Shown here: piece by piece, positions 23,390-35,450 of the stretch | How the letters are laid out: every line of letters starts with the position of its first letter | How positions within the stretch are numbered: the first letter of the stretch is position 1 | Source of the DNA: Prostheceraeus crozeri | Taxonomy: Eukaryota; Platyhelminthes; Polycladida; Euryleptidae | Length of the DNA stretch: 64,000 bases | Direction of reading: 5' to 3' | Assembly: GCA_907163375.1 (NCBI GenBank) | Contig: CAJQUW010002215.1 | Span: 1-64,000, forward strand | The notes under the pieces: generated by a model | Told to the model about the DNA's origin: nothing | Database searches by the model: none | Seen by the model: only the letters and a program-made list of their open reading frames with translations | Position numbers and translations under genes: made by a program

Positions 23390-23805
23390 CCTCACCAATA
23401 ACGAGAACTCCATGGTACGTTGGATGTGTGCGGTCAAGGTTTATGAGCGTCGCTCGATGTGAGACCTGTGGAGGATGCTTGGCCCTAACAATTTGGCTGC
23501 CGAAATGCGACAAAATCGCTTAAGGAGGTACGGTCACCCCCAAAGAATGTCCAACTGCAAGTGGCCGAAGAGAGAAATCCATCTTGAGATGCCGTGTCCG
23601 AACATCAAAGGCGGTCAGAAGAAAAAAAGTGGATGCACAATGTCAGGAAGGATATGGAGTTCCTACATCTCAACCCTCGACTTCCGAAAGACCGGACGGT
23701 GCGGAGGAGGCGCTTTCATGCGAACGAGAGTCGCCAAATGTCCCCTAAATGTCGCACTCTCAAACCTGGGGCCCAACAGACCATAAGCGAAGAGTAAGAG
23801 TAAAG
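23390..23805 (+). pseudogene. RTE-like LINE relic (C-terminal end of reverse transcriptase ORF)
   Basis: Broken frames read MVRWMCAVKVYERRSM, DLWRMLGPNNLAAEMRQNRL and RRYGHPQRMS, then KREIHLEMP and KKKWMHNVRKDMEF. This matches the RTE-type tail (MVRWMCG...LR..GH..RM...W...V..D). At least one stop and one frameshift are present. It is a short 5'-truncated relic in the 17.5 kb tektin intron. Confidence 0.7.
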
Positions 23806-26800
23806 CATGTAGGATCGGATATCAAGGATTGTAGGCCTATGACATCGCAGTCTATATCATTCTGATTTCTAGTATATCATGCTCCATATATTTCGCTGTC
23901 TGCATCATGCACTAGAGATTGTACTCCTTTTCCAACAATTGGTTATTAAATCATACACGCACAAGCTGATTTCCAAAGCGTATCATGATTTATGAAATAG
24001 ATGCAATAATGCTTTAATGGTATATAAGGACTCATCATGCAAAAGTTGTGCTTACTACTCTACTCTCACCATTTATGGAATTTATGTCATATAAACATAG
24101 ACCCAGGCGTAAAAGATTTCATGGTGAGAATAGAAGTTAAGGCTTTGCCCAATTAACTTAAATGAAAATGTGCCTAGCTGTCATATGAAAATAAATTCAT
24201 ATATAACGTCACGTGAGCGAAATATATTTCGGTGGCAATGTTAACACAATAATGCGGCTGCATTTTTCCGTTCTCCTCTTACGCATTGTTACGTTCCTCC
24301 GACCAATTTTCAGGCGATTATAATGGCGTCAATTTTCCCTCTTCTAACAGCTCCATATTTCTAAAGTGCTATTGAGAGTGCGGAAATAGACATTTAAACA
24401 GTGAATTAGAGAGAAAGAGCTGTTGAGGAGTGAACAAACAGTAGGGAAATACAAAAGTTATGAAGATAAAATCGCATCATTTAGATAAATGTGATGAAGA
24501 CTGAAGACATCCGAAATGTCGAACTAATTTCTTCGAATGGAATGATTGATTTGGACTACCGAAATTTGAAGGTGATTGACGACCGGATTTCGAAGAGTCA
24601 TTTCTTAGAAAAAGTCTTTTCTTTCTCATCAGGTAGCTGCTCTATAGCTGCATCTTCTCATTTACACCTTCGAATTCAAACTTACTCACGAAACAATTAA
24701 TGAATTTAAGAATACACTCCTTGGCGATGAGTGCTAAAAATGAATGATTATTATGACTTATAAAAATATCACTTCTATTATACCTTACTATATTGTACCA
24801 CATTAAAGTGGACGACACTGTGAAATCGACGACCCCTGAGCTATCCTGCCGACTTAAAAATCAGAATCAGAACACGTGTTCGAATTAGATCTAAATATTA
24901 ACATCAGGGTTGGAGGAACGCCGGCTTGACTATAAATTTTGAAAGCCATTCGGTAATTTTAATTACAACCTTTGTCGACCGTTGATGACATTCAATCTAA
25001 AATAAATTGTTCAACCAAAAGAATTACCATGCTGTGAAGGTAGCATAATTTGCGCTCTATGTATATACTCTATGTATGTTATTTGACATAAATGCTACGA
25101 ACATTTCATAAACGTAGAAAATTATTAAATAGAAGTTTCAAAGACTACTTTATCTCAAATAAGTTTCCTGAAAAGCATATCCTAGCCTATATGAATTTTG
25201 CAAGCATTGTGTGTTCCCTAGCCTATCTATCGCAAAATTATTCAGTGTTTTGAATTATTTCATTGCATGGGAAAGTTTATACGGCATTTGAAGTTTAGTA
25301 ATTATGATCAGTGAATATATATTTCGCCGATATTAAGACCAGTAGCGGGTAATTGAGGCTACTAAAACATGTTAAAAGGCATCTAGGAAATGCAGCCACA
25401 TATACGAGTGTTAACTGAACATTTGAAAGTGAATCATGTAATATTGCGTAACAAATTAACGACATGCGATAATTTTGATTGACTTTTTACAGGTACCACA
25501 TAAAGAGCTGAAACACTTGCAAAATGGAAAAACTGATGAGATCTTGTCTGAAGTCTTGCGATTGACTTGCCCAACTCTTGTAACATCTAACTATATACTA
25601 TCATTTGAAAGATTGTGATTCAACGATTAGAATAGGTAATCTTCTGCATGCTGTAGGATAGGCATATCCACACGACAGCGACAAGAAGTAGTCATCATAA
25701 GACATCATAATCCTCTCACTTGTTCGGAGTATTAGTAGACCCATCATTCATGTATTTCGTGCATGCTATACAGAAACCGAATGATGCCAGACGGGACCAT
25801 ATGCCAGCCCCATCTAGCAGGTTGCAGGGTCGCCGGGCCGACCCGGGTGACTGCATCATGTTCCTGCCCCGAACGCTTCTAACCCTGATTATCATATCTC
25901 GAATTGAACATCAACTCGATGATTGACTTTAATAGCATGTGCATTTGAAAATGTAAATAAATAATTAATGTTTCATCACAGTGGAGCTTCACATTGCAGT
26001 GTTCACTTCATTTACTGCTGATGATGAAATCAGCAAACTAAGCAATTGGATCCGGATACTTTAATATTGATCCTTCTGGTTGTTGGTTAGAATGATAAGA
26101 GAGAATGGCTGTGAGAGAGGGATAAAATACAAGTGTTTGACTGTAGCATGGAGTGTATTTCCCATTTCATTGTCAAGTGCTAGTGCGGCATTTCAAGTTC
26201 ATTAATACATAATGCAATGACTTCTGAACAGAGCATTTAATTGCATTGGTTAATGACTAATTCAGAACCTATGGGACGAGTATTTGGCTTTCTAATTCAC
26301 TCAACCTTATTCTCAATTCCCACGATGTCTACGCCAAGTTCTCGGTCTGTGCGTCCGCGCTCTATGAGGTGCGACGACCGCTATGGCTGATCGATTTCCT
26401 TATGACACCTCTTTGATGGTAAAGGTGGAGCAGCAACGGTAAACATATCAGCACTTGATGTCTCAGTAGCACAATTTAGGCAAGTAGATGCTTGCAATCA
26501 GAATGGTGCTAATTAAGTTTTAAACAATCACTGACAGATTCTGTCGTCTGTGTATAGTTAGCTGTAAAGATACTTATGTTTATGTAGTGACTAGTCATCC
26601 ACACACCAACTGCCCTGACAATGAACTTTTCCAATATTTAGGCTGTGCATTCAACTTCTAGAATCCAGATGAACCTTTTATTTTGGACTTGAATCGATTG
26701 TCTGTACACACCGCATAAGTGAATATTCAAAAATTCGCAATTAGAATTCAAATAAGTTCATCAAATCTGTATTTAAAGCTGTCGTTAGATATAGCAATTA

Positions 26801-27745
26801 TAAGATTCTTCTTTTAGTTACGTGCTTGACATGTGAGACACGATGATGACAAGCAGACAGGTATAAAATACATCACACACGGAGACAGAACCAAATAACG
26901 AATCATATAACACGTAATATGACCACTTGAGAGGATGTTCATGGTACATTTCACAATTTTCACAATACAATGACAAATTGAAGTATCAATTTCAGCACTT
27001 TAGACATCATTAAATTATTACTTTAATGGATAATGTTAACATTCTGTCCGTAAAACTTGGTTGACGATAAAGAATTCATGTCGACGGACGTGATAGCACT
27101 TGAAAGTAATAAACTTATGTATTTAAGTGTTTCACATTATCAGAGACTTGCTCTCTAATCCATACTTATTGCCGTTACCTGATACTTGTCGATCTAGGAG
27201 TAGTCTACATCGATACATATGTTTCGACATGTATTATTATCGTTGAAGATGATCGTACTTTAGATTGCATTATAAAGTTGTTTCCCGTGTGAACAATTTC
27301 CTGTCTTCAGTCTTTTTCGATATGATGTATGTTGTCAGTTTCAGAAGAGACGCGGACGATTTCCATAAAACGGGGCTACAAATACGACTTTTCAATTTGT
27401 TATTTTTATTTCTATTATCATTATTATATTTTATTTATAATATTTATCATAATTTTTCAAATCATTTTTTATTCCTGTTGTGCGGTTCACTACCTTTTCT
27501 CATATTAAAGTCACACACAATTACAACATGTCATGACAGACCCTTTACAGCTTTTGAAGAGGAAAAACAACACAAAGTACATACGAGGCCCTTCGACCGG
27601 CTCTTTTTGTATTACACCGATCTCATCTCTATTGCGCGTTATGAATTTGAGCAATACTGTCAACCTGCAGAAGCAGCTTTTTATGTGTTATTTCATGTGG
27701 GGCGCAGGAATAAAAATAAATAAATAAATAAATGTTCCTTGTTTA
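23806..27745. other. Tektin intron, no gene recognised
   Basis: AT-rich. T-rich tracts lie at about 27390-27480 and an (AAAT)n run at 27711-27733 abuts the SINE-like copy 2. No open frame looks like a gene. Confidence 0.5.
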
Positions 27746-27886
27746 TACTCGGAAGCACATTCGGTGAAACACCGCTCTTCCATGTGGCCGAGTTCCATTT
27801 ATCCCACTCTCATTCTTTTTGTGCTGAGTGTTTAGCAAGAACGCAGAGTGCACCTATTTTAAAAGTCTTAGGTTTGACCCGACCAA
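27746..27886 (+). repeat. SINE-like dispersed repeat, copy 2
   Basis: Same family as 19714. It has ACTCGGAAGCACATTCGGTG, TGGCCGAGTTC (A-box-like) and GGTTTGACCCGACC at 27871 (B-box-like). Complementary ends (CTCGG...CCGAG) allow a stem. It directly follows an (AAAT)n tract. Confidence 0.6.
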
Positions 27887-28146
27887 GGTTGCTACATCTG
27901 CGTATTGCCTAGGCATTGCACATCAATCGACGAATGATGCGTCATGGACGAATTTATCCGCTCAAATAGAAAACAATTCTGTCTGTGACTTTACATTAGT
28001 AATTGACTTTAATTTTTTTGCATCTGATGATTTCTTATCTTTTAAGCATATCAATGACTTATCATTTCCAGGGTTTACGACAATTTAACATGCTATATAT
28101 ATTTCCTAGTTTTATTATCTCACAATTTTTTATCTGTATATATATA

Positions 28147-29573
28147 CAAGGTGGGGCAAAAGTCACTGGACTATTTGTAGCAAACATTTTATTGTTCACC
28201 ACAAACAATTTATAGCAAACAGTTTATTGTTACTCAAACAATCTTAAACAATGCATACAACTTCAGTACAGTGTGCAGTGTGCAGTGTGACATCGCGCTC
28301 GGAACGCAGATCAACAGACTATTACCCACCCGAGGTGAAAATTTAACCGTGAAATCGAACAACAAGTGGCATTTATTTATCTTGCAATGCATCGAACGTT
28401 TGACGAACGCAAGCACATTGTGAAGCATTACTGGAAAACTGGCAATGCGATTATTCGTATGTGGCCACATTACTTTGATTCTAATGCACCCAATCGGAAG
28501 ACGATCTTTTCTTTGCGCGACAAATTCTAAGCACAGGGATCAGTTACCGATGCTCCGCGTAGTGGAAGGCCAAAATCAGTTACAAATAAGGAGAACGAGT
28601 TTGCTGTCGCTCAGTTTTTTGTAGAGAACCCTACTTTTTCAGGCCGGACAGCATCGATAGAATTAGGTATTGAACGGCCATCTTTACGACGCATCTTGAA
28701 AGAATTGGGATATAAATGCTACACACCTAGGTTAATTCATGCCCTAATCGAAGATGACGGTGACCGGCGCCTACAGTTCTGTGAAGTTTTAAAGCAGCAA
28801 TTAGCTGAAACTACGGAGCTTTTGGACTTCATTTTATGGTCCGACGAGGCAAATTTTAAGTTGTCGGGTCATGTCAACCAACACAACTGTGTCTATTACG
28901 ACACATCTAATCCACACGTCACATTTGAGACGCAATTAAATCAACCTGGTGTAACCGTATGGGGCGCGATATCGTGAAGTCAAGTACTTGGTCCGTTTTT
29001 CTTTGAAAGATTTGTAACTGGCGACAGTTACTTGGACATGCTCCACATTTACGTTGTTCCTCAACTCGAACGGCTTCCAAATTTTGGATCTCTATGGTTT
29101 CAGCAAGACGGAGCCCCACCGCATTTTGCACGCAATGTTCGAGATTATTTGGATACGATTTTCGGGGATCAGTGGATAGGAAGACGTGGAGGTGTAGAAT
29201 AGCCCCGCGTTCACCCAACATCACGCCCATGTACTTCTTCTTTTGAGGAGTCGTCAAAGACTTTGTCTTTAAAACGCCGCTACCAAACATTGAACAGATG
29301 AAGGAAAAGATTGTCCTAGCATTTGAAAACATCCGGCAGAATTTGAATGTTTGTCAAAAGTGTACAGAAGCGTTGTTGACAGATGTGACTCATGTACTGC
29401 AGCTGACGGACTTCAATTTGAACATTTATGATATTGTAGACATTTCTTAATATTGCTTGATTAATAATAAACTATTTTATGAACATTTGTGATGTTGTAT
29501 ACATTGCTTAACGTTGTTTGACTAATGATAAACTGTTTGCTACAAACAGTCCAGTGACTTTTGCCCCACCTTG
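28147..29573 (+). mobile_element. Tc1/mariner-superfamily transposon, 1427 bp, dead
   Basis: Terminal inverted repeats start CAAGGTGGGGCAAAAGTCAC and match at 39 of 40 bp (28147-28186 against 29534-29573). TA lies at both flanks, inside TATA runs. Subterminal sequence TAGCAAACA.TTTATTGTT occurs twice near the 5' end. The transposase inside is inactivated. Confidence 0.93.
28387..29450 (+). pseudogene. Tc1/mariner transposase with stops and lost catalytic residue
   Basis: It starts MHRTFDERKHIVKHYWKTGN with an N-terminal HTH, then TDAPRSGRPKSVTN, LLDFILWSDEANFKLSGHVN, QPGVTVWGAIS, LWFQQDGAPPHFARNVRDYL and FGDQWIGRRGGVE. In-frame stops are TAA 28528, TGA 28975 and TAG 29200; the last replaces a Trp and is followed by a 1-nt deletion. 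In the shifted frame the third catalytic site reads PRSPNITPMYFFF, where Tyr replaces the expected Asp. The first two acidic residues (SDEANF, QQDGAPPH) survive. Confidence 0.9.
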
Positions 29574-29714
29574 TATATATATATATATTCATTTTTCTGT
29601 ACATTTTTTCACCTCTAATTTATCAATTTATTTTGTTTGAATTTCCTTTTCACTTTGTTTCACATGCATATCTTAGATATTTTGTATATAGCCCTTTTTT
29701 CTATGCACTTTATA

Positions 29715-30513
29715 CTGTAAGTCTATTAATTTTCGCGGATTTCGCGGTTTGATGACAACCGCGAAATTAAATACCCCGCGAAAAAATGAGGTTAAAAATT
29801 CTTTCGAGATTTGAATGATAAATGTACTTGATGTATGTATTGGGATAAATATAGGAATGCAATACGCAAACTATGTCATACAGTACATGTAGATATCATC
29901 AAAATAGAATTCAAATGTAACAAATTCTTTATTGTGCTAGAAATTACAAGAATGCTCAGTAATTCTTCACATTAAGTACTGTATAGTTCATCATCATTCT
30001 CGCGTTACCTTGGACTTTCCGTATGCATCCAGGAGACCGGTCTTCCGCCATCCCGTGAATATTGCGTGAGCATCATTTTATCCATTCATGTCATCTAAGC
30101 ATTCTCAATACAAGAAAGTTAGTCAGTGTGCAAAAATTAGTAAGACGATAAAAATTGACAAAATTCCTTGATTTTTGTCGTCTAACTAATTTTCGCACGC
30201 TGACTAACTTTTTTCGTATTGAGAATGTTTAGATGACATGAATAGATGAAATGATGCTCACGCCCTGAATCATCAGTATTTTAAATATCAAGTAAATCGG
30301 GTTAGTAGTTCAAAAGCCAGACGCATTTATGTGCAAATCTTGCATTTTCTCCCGTTGAGATAATACGTTTGCATGGCCTACAAATGGCAGATCTGGCGCT
30401 CTGAATGATTCAGTTAACTGTAATCAATTAACCGCGAAATTTAATACCGCGCGAAATAGGCAAATCGACAAAACCGCGAAATATAATACCCGCGAAATTA
30501 AATAGCCTTACAG
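29715..30513. mobile_element. Non-autonomous TIR element (MITE), 799 bp
   Basis: Ends read CTGTAAG(T/G)CTATT and continue with repeated TTTCGCGG motifs in both arms. TA at 29713-29714 and 30514-30515 fits a TA target duplication. Several CCGCGAAATTAAAT / TTTAATACC boxes repeat near both ends. There is no coding capacity. A second, almost perfect palindrome is nested inside (30064-30263). Confidence 0.85.
30064..30263. repeat. 200-bp hairpin nested in the MITE
   Basis: Arms 30064-30155 and 30171-30263 are complementary at about 90%, e.g. GCGTGAGCATCATTT against AAATGATGCTCACGC, with a 15-nt loop. Transcribed, it would form a long dsRNA hairpin. Confidence 0.9.
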
Positions 30514-30739
30514 TATCTTGTTCCGGCCACGTACTTCATTGTGGAGCGCTGTCACTCATCTTGCTGTCTATTGTTGGTTGCCTTTGTCACGATTGTCTAT
30601 TGTTCAACTTTCATGCCTGTCGAGATCGTTGTGTGCAAGTATTCATCTAGTGTCTGATTGGTTGGCTGCGCTGATTACTGTGGTGTATCTGATTCCAAGT
30701 GTCTTTACAAACCGTCTTTGTCTTTGTCAATTTTTCCAT

Positions 30740-30770
30740 GGCTAGTGGACGCTAGCCGAAAACGTTCGAC
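30740..30770 (+). ncRNA. Hairpin plus GAAAAC motif, possible decayed self-cleaving ribozyme
   Basis: GGCTAG (30740-30745) pairs with CTAGCC (30752-30757) over a 6-nt loop, followed by GAAAACGTTCG. The layout resembles stem II plus GAAA of hammerhead ribozymes in retroelement leaders. The conserved CTGATGA is not recognisable upstream. Confidence 0.2.
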
Positions 30771-31063
30771 AGCATCATTTTGAATAAATGTAAATAAATG
30801 AAAGATCACTTTAATCTGGGTCCTTCCGCTATTCAAACCTGAGCACATATGACTCAGTCTATGTTCGAAATTTAACATGCTACTGTGCATGTTTCACACC
30901 GGTGTAACGCCTGAAAGAGAACCGGTTGAAAGGCCTCGAATGCGCTTTGTGTTATCTTTCCTTTTCAAATACGGCATGTTGTATTTTTTTCTAGATGATC
31001 CTACTGACACTTATTCCTCGTTTAGCGACCTCTTATCACCGCATTGTAGTACTGGTTGGACGA

Positions 31064-31853
31064 TGTCGAGGAGCACACGGTCAAAGTCAATTACTATGAA
31101 TGATCTGAAATCCTTCATTGATTCTGTAAATCAACGCATTGATTCAGTGAAGGTCGAAATAATTACATCATTTAAAAGTGAAATTGAACAAGTTAAAAGC
31201 TCTCTAGAAGACATTGACAGCCGTGTTTTGAGATTGCAGCAAAAACTACTGTCTTAAGAGAATGAATACACAGCAGTTAAGAAGGTTAATGAGCTCCGCT
31301 CCATTTGTAACTCAAACATCTGGTTAAATGAGGAATCATTTCTGAAATGGGAGACATCTATGATGCATGAGCTGGAGCTAAGCCACATGAAGCGAAAATA
31401 TGTCGTGATCTCTGGTTTGCAGGAGGAGTCAGAGGGATCTGTTTCTGAGCGGGAGTTTGAGGACCAGAAAAAAGTTAAGGAAATACTTGAGACTTTAGAG
31501 GTTGAAGACGACACTATTTCGAAAGCTTATAGAATCGGGAAAATTTCTTCTAACCGTCCTCGTCTTCTCAAAGTAAATTCACTGGAATGAAGACGCGATC
31601 AGAGTTATTAAAGAAATCCAAAGGTCTTCGACGAGACAAAAACTTTAAATACGTGTATGTTAACCCGGATTTAACAAAAGAGCAGTTGAGGCGGCAAAAG
31701 TTATTGAGAGACGAACTAACAAAGCGCAGAAATAATGGCGAAAAGGTTACTATTCGTGCTGGTGCTATAATAGACGCTGATACCTCGAATAATGTAACAA
31801 ATTTTCGAATGCAATTTTACCGAATTCAACTTTTTATCCGAAAATATTTCTAA
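31064..31853 (+). pseudogene. LINE ORF1-like protein, broken
   Basis: It begins MSRSTRSKSITMNDLKSFID, followed by a coiled coil (IEQVKSSLEDIDSRVLRLQQ). After a TAA comes KRKYVVISGLQEESEGSVSE, then KEILETLEVEDDTISKAYRI, and after a further TGA and frame change YVYVNPDLTKEQLRRQKLLR. This order (coiled coil, RRM-like V.SGL..., YRIG, VNPDLT..QR) is that of CR1-type ORF1 proteins, which bind the element RNA. One stop (near 31257) and a second break near 31588 interrupt it. Confidence 0.75.
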
Positions 31854-31858
31854 CAAAT

Positions 31859-34420
31859 GTGCGTTCCTTACTTGGTAAATTCGATGAGTTTGCATCATCT
31901 ATACTAACCCTTCAGCCAGATTTGGTCTGCCTCACCGAAACCTGGTTAAACGAGGATGTATCTTCATCATCAATTGCTGTCTCAGGATTTTCAATTGTAA
32001 GGTCAGATCGACCTGTTCGCAAAGGGGGTGGTGTTGCAATCTACCTTAAGAACGATATTGAATTTGAAATGATAAATTGCCACGAAACAAGTGCTGTCAA
32101 GTCTGAACAAATTCTTTTGGATATTCCTAAATCAGAGTGTTTCGTTCTTGGTATTTACATTCCACCTGGTCTTAACAAGCCACTGCTGGATGAGATTCAT
32201 AATCTTGTGACACTTCTCCTTGATCGTGTATTGACATTAAAGCCAAGTTATAGAGTGATTATTATCGGTGATTTAAACCAATTTAATCATCACATTTTCT
32301 GTGATGATTTTGCTTTGACTGATATCATTAAGCATCCCACGGCTCGAATGTATTAGACCACATTTTAATATCAGAGTCACTTTGTCAAATCTGTTCACCT
32401 GATGATGTTATTTATGGTGTTCCAATCGGCAATTCTGACCATCTGACTTTGTATGCATCTCCATCTTTTGAACTGTCTCGTCCTCATAGATCTGTACAAT
32501 GGCATACCATTTATGATTATCGTAAATCAAATCTTGTTGCAACTAGCAAAGAAATGCAAAAGGTTGACTGGAATGAGCTTCTAACTGATAATGTGAATGT
32601 CAATGAGCTGGTTGAACGTTTTTATTCGAAAGTGAAAGAGATTATAGAAAAATGCATTCCACAGCGACAAGTTGCTTTAACATCTCACGATAAGGAATGG
32701 ATGACTCCATTAACAAAAAGTTTAATTGAAGATCGATGGGACGCCTACAGAGGAAGAGACTGGGGTAGATATCAAGTATTGCAGACAAAGGTCAAAGAAG
32801 AAATCATGAAGTCGAAGCAGCAGTATGTTGAAAAATTAAGAAATTGTAAACAAGGTGTATGGAAATTGGTTGGTAAGGTTACTGGCAAAAGCACTCATCA
32901 AACCTGGAATGACATTATTCACAAATCTGGTGGTGTTGAGAAGGTTGTCAAGCACTTTGCTGACTGTTTAAAGACCTCTTGCAATGATGTGGAGCCTGTA
33001 ACAACAACTCACAAGCTCGACGAATATATCAATGATTATAATTGGAACGTCGATATAAGCGAGTTCGATGTGTTTTTCCATCTGAGAAATTTGTCAACAA
33101 AAACGGCTGCTGGTATTGATGGTATTCCCACAAGAATATATCAAGAATTGGCCGATTTCTTCTCATCTCCGCTAAAGCTGTTATTCGAGGCTTCGGTCAA
33201 GCAAAGATAGTTTCCTATGCTTTGGAAAAACACAATCATAGCACCAGTGCCTAAAACATCTCCTCCCTCGTTGAATAAATTCCGTCCCATAAGTCTACTG
33301 TCGGTACCCGCGAAAATTTTTGAGAAGATTATCCTTCAGAAAATGTGGTGTCCTTTTCTAAGTGCATATGGAAAAACACAGTACGGATTTCGCCCTAAAC
33401 ATTCGACAACAACTGCACTCATCAAAATTATGGAACGATCTCTGTACGGGTATGATGATCTGAATGCAAGTGGTGTTGCGGTTATTTCGGTAGACCTTTC
33501 ATCTGCATTTGACTGTGTAGACCATAAACTTCTTGTCCATAAACTCAAGGCTTTCGGCTTTCCAACCTATTCCATCCAGTGGTTTCAAAGTTACCTAAGT
33601 GATCGCATTTGTCAAGTCAGAGTGAACAAACAATATTCATATCCTTTTGTAATGAAAAGGTGAATTCCGCAGGGCTCTGTGCTAGGGCCAGCTTTATTCA
33701 GTCTTTTCATTGGTGACTTTATTCCCAAAGTTGAGGGTGTACACCCTGTTCAGTATGCGGATGATTTGAATTTGATCATTCCTACCACCAAAGATTGTGA
33801 CAATGAATCGATCATCTTAAATGAAATTTTTGGCATTGAGGAATGGTGTAGTACCAACAATCTAAAGTTAAACAAAAGCAAATCGAAGGTTTTGGTTTGT
33901 GGTAAAACAGATGAGCATCAAATGAAATTGCCTATACCGATTGTGAGCAAAATGAGAGTTCTTGGTGCAACACTGAACAGTCGACTGTCATGGGACGATC
34001 ATATTTCTGATGTGCTCAAAACAAGTAATAGACGGCTTTTTGTTTTGAGGAAATTGAAACATTTCACAAATACTGACGATTTGGTAAGCGTTTTCTTGGG
34101 GCTGATTCGCTCTGTGCTAGAATATGCTTCCCCTGTCTTTGTTCATCTGCCAGCCAAACTGAACAACAAAATTGAAAGAATTCAAAAGCGTGCCTTGCGG
34201 ATTATTTACAACGGTTCACTCCTCCATCTACTGAAGATGACCATCTCTCCAACAGAAGAAGGAGGCTAGGTATGAAGCTGTTTTCTTCGATTGAATCCGA
34301 TTGTTCCCATGTACTTCACAAATATGTCCCCCAAAAGACTGCGGTACTCTCGTCACTTGCGTGTGCCAATGTGTCTTTCTTCCCCTTCACCGCTAAGCTC
34401 ATTAACGAAAGTTTCAATTG
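31859..34420 (+). pseudogene. LINE ORF2: AP endonuclease + reverse transcriptase, broken
   Basis: Endonuclease: SLLGKFDEF, DLVCLTETWL, VIIIGDLNQFN and, after a 1-nt frameshift near 32352, GVPIGNSDHLTL. RT: KTAAGIDGIPTRIYQELADF, RPISLLSVPAKIFEKIILQK, TQYGFRPKHSTTTALI, VISVDLSSAFDCVDHKLLV, IPQGSVLGPALFSLFI, VQYADDLNLIIP (catalytic YADD) and LNKSKSKVLVCG. TAG at 33208 replaces the usual Gly before FPxxWK, and TGA at 33661 replaces the residue before IPQGSVLGP. Another frameshift near 34217 leads to RRRRLGMKLFSSIE and the end near 34420. It would nick target DNA and reverse-transcribe there; this copy cannot. Confidence 0.9.
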
Positions 34421-34639
34421 ATTTAAAAGATAGTGTGTCAATTTCAGTTACTTCACTCGTTCATTTTCTTGTATTTTCTCTTATTGATCTGTATATGCTT
34501 GTATGATTTCCAATATTTCTGAAAATATACACCATTATTATTATTTTCTCCAGACTGCTTGATCTTGTGGGATGATAGCATTCTACGGCTGATGATATGA
34601 ACATAAATCTTTTCCATATCCTGCTTGATGCCCTGATGT

Positions 34640-35450
34640 CATCGCTTCTTCAGTCCAGAAATTTCAAAGAGCATGATCCTGTTTGGCCATGAGTCTTTTC
34701 GATCGCATTTCGTCTCTGATCCTCCGACTGCAAACCTCATGCACAGAGCGTCCTTGGGATCACGGCCGGCAAGTCGCACCTTAATTACAACTCCAACCTT
34801 GCAACCACCTGACTGCCCAGTCATCTCACCAAGTCAACAAAGAGCAGAAACAACTTCTTACGCTTCCTAGTTAACTTTAATACTTGCCAGGGCCGTTACT
34901 GTGAGATTGGCAAGCTAGCCGCGGCACACTTTGCACTTACTAATACCTGAGTTGTCTTCCAAAAACCCAAGATCTTCTGATGTGTCCAATGCTTGCAACA
35001 CGAACACAAGATGGAATTTCCTCCTCTATCTACAAACGCTGTATGGAGATTTACCAGCAGGTGTTGGTGTTTGGTTGTCATGATGCTAGAGTGCATGTCC
35101 TTGGTCCTTCCCACATTCATGCGGACACCAAATGATACAACGCCACCTTTCCATCTGTTGAAATGCAGCTCTTAGTACATACTGTTATCCGCGACCATTA
35201 CAAAGTTATCCGCATGTAATGCTTCTTTATGGCTTTCTAGTTTCAGTAGCCGTGTTAGAAGTCGCGAGATAGGGACTCCATGACTATAAAGATGAGTGCC
35301 TGAGACTGATTCCTGGTGCACTCCCACGGTTCTGCTCTAACAGCCATTGACACGAGTGTTGATGGACGTTGAGCTCCTGCAAAAATGGCTTGAGCAACTT
35401 CGATAATTTACTCGTCGATGCAAACTAAGCGCAAAGCCCACCATAGGCCT
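34640..35450 (-). pseudogene. RTE-like LINE relic with C-terminal Cys-rich domain
   Basis: Minus-strand fragments, in order: EVAQAIFAGAQRPSTLVSMA, ALIFIVMESLSRDF, then NSILCSCCKHWTHQK and SGGCKVGVVIKVRLAG. They correspond to the RT motif region (normally ...QGSVLSPLLFI.VMEALSREF), the zinc-finger-like SNSILC..C..WVHKKC segment and the tail GGG...TRV. Several stops and frameshifts are present, so this is a heavily decayed relic. Confidence 0.6.

Larger units (their letters stand above)
30516..34546 (+). mobile_element. LINE (CR1/Jockey-like non-LTR retrotransposon), near full length
   Basis: An ORF1-like coiled-coil/RRM protein and an ORF2 with AP endonuclease and reverse transcriptase lie in order, ending in a short ATT-repeat tail (34533-34545). 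The 5' limit is uncertain; it may begin just after the MITE at 30513. All ORFs are disrupted. It lies in the largest tektin intron, antisense to the gene. Confidence 0.85.

Noticed and set aside
22998-23513. Reading the full 171-codon minus-strand frame as one gene
   Set aside because: Its first ~40 codons overlap an RTE reverse transcriptase relic that is clearly coding on the plus strand; only the part from about 23312 down is kept as a candidate.
25025-25055. Short match to the conserved mitochondrial 16S rRNA word (GAAGGTAGCATAAT), possible nuclear mitochondrial insertion
   Set aside because: Only about 14-18 bases agree, and the expected 16S sequence is not recognisable on either side.
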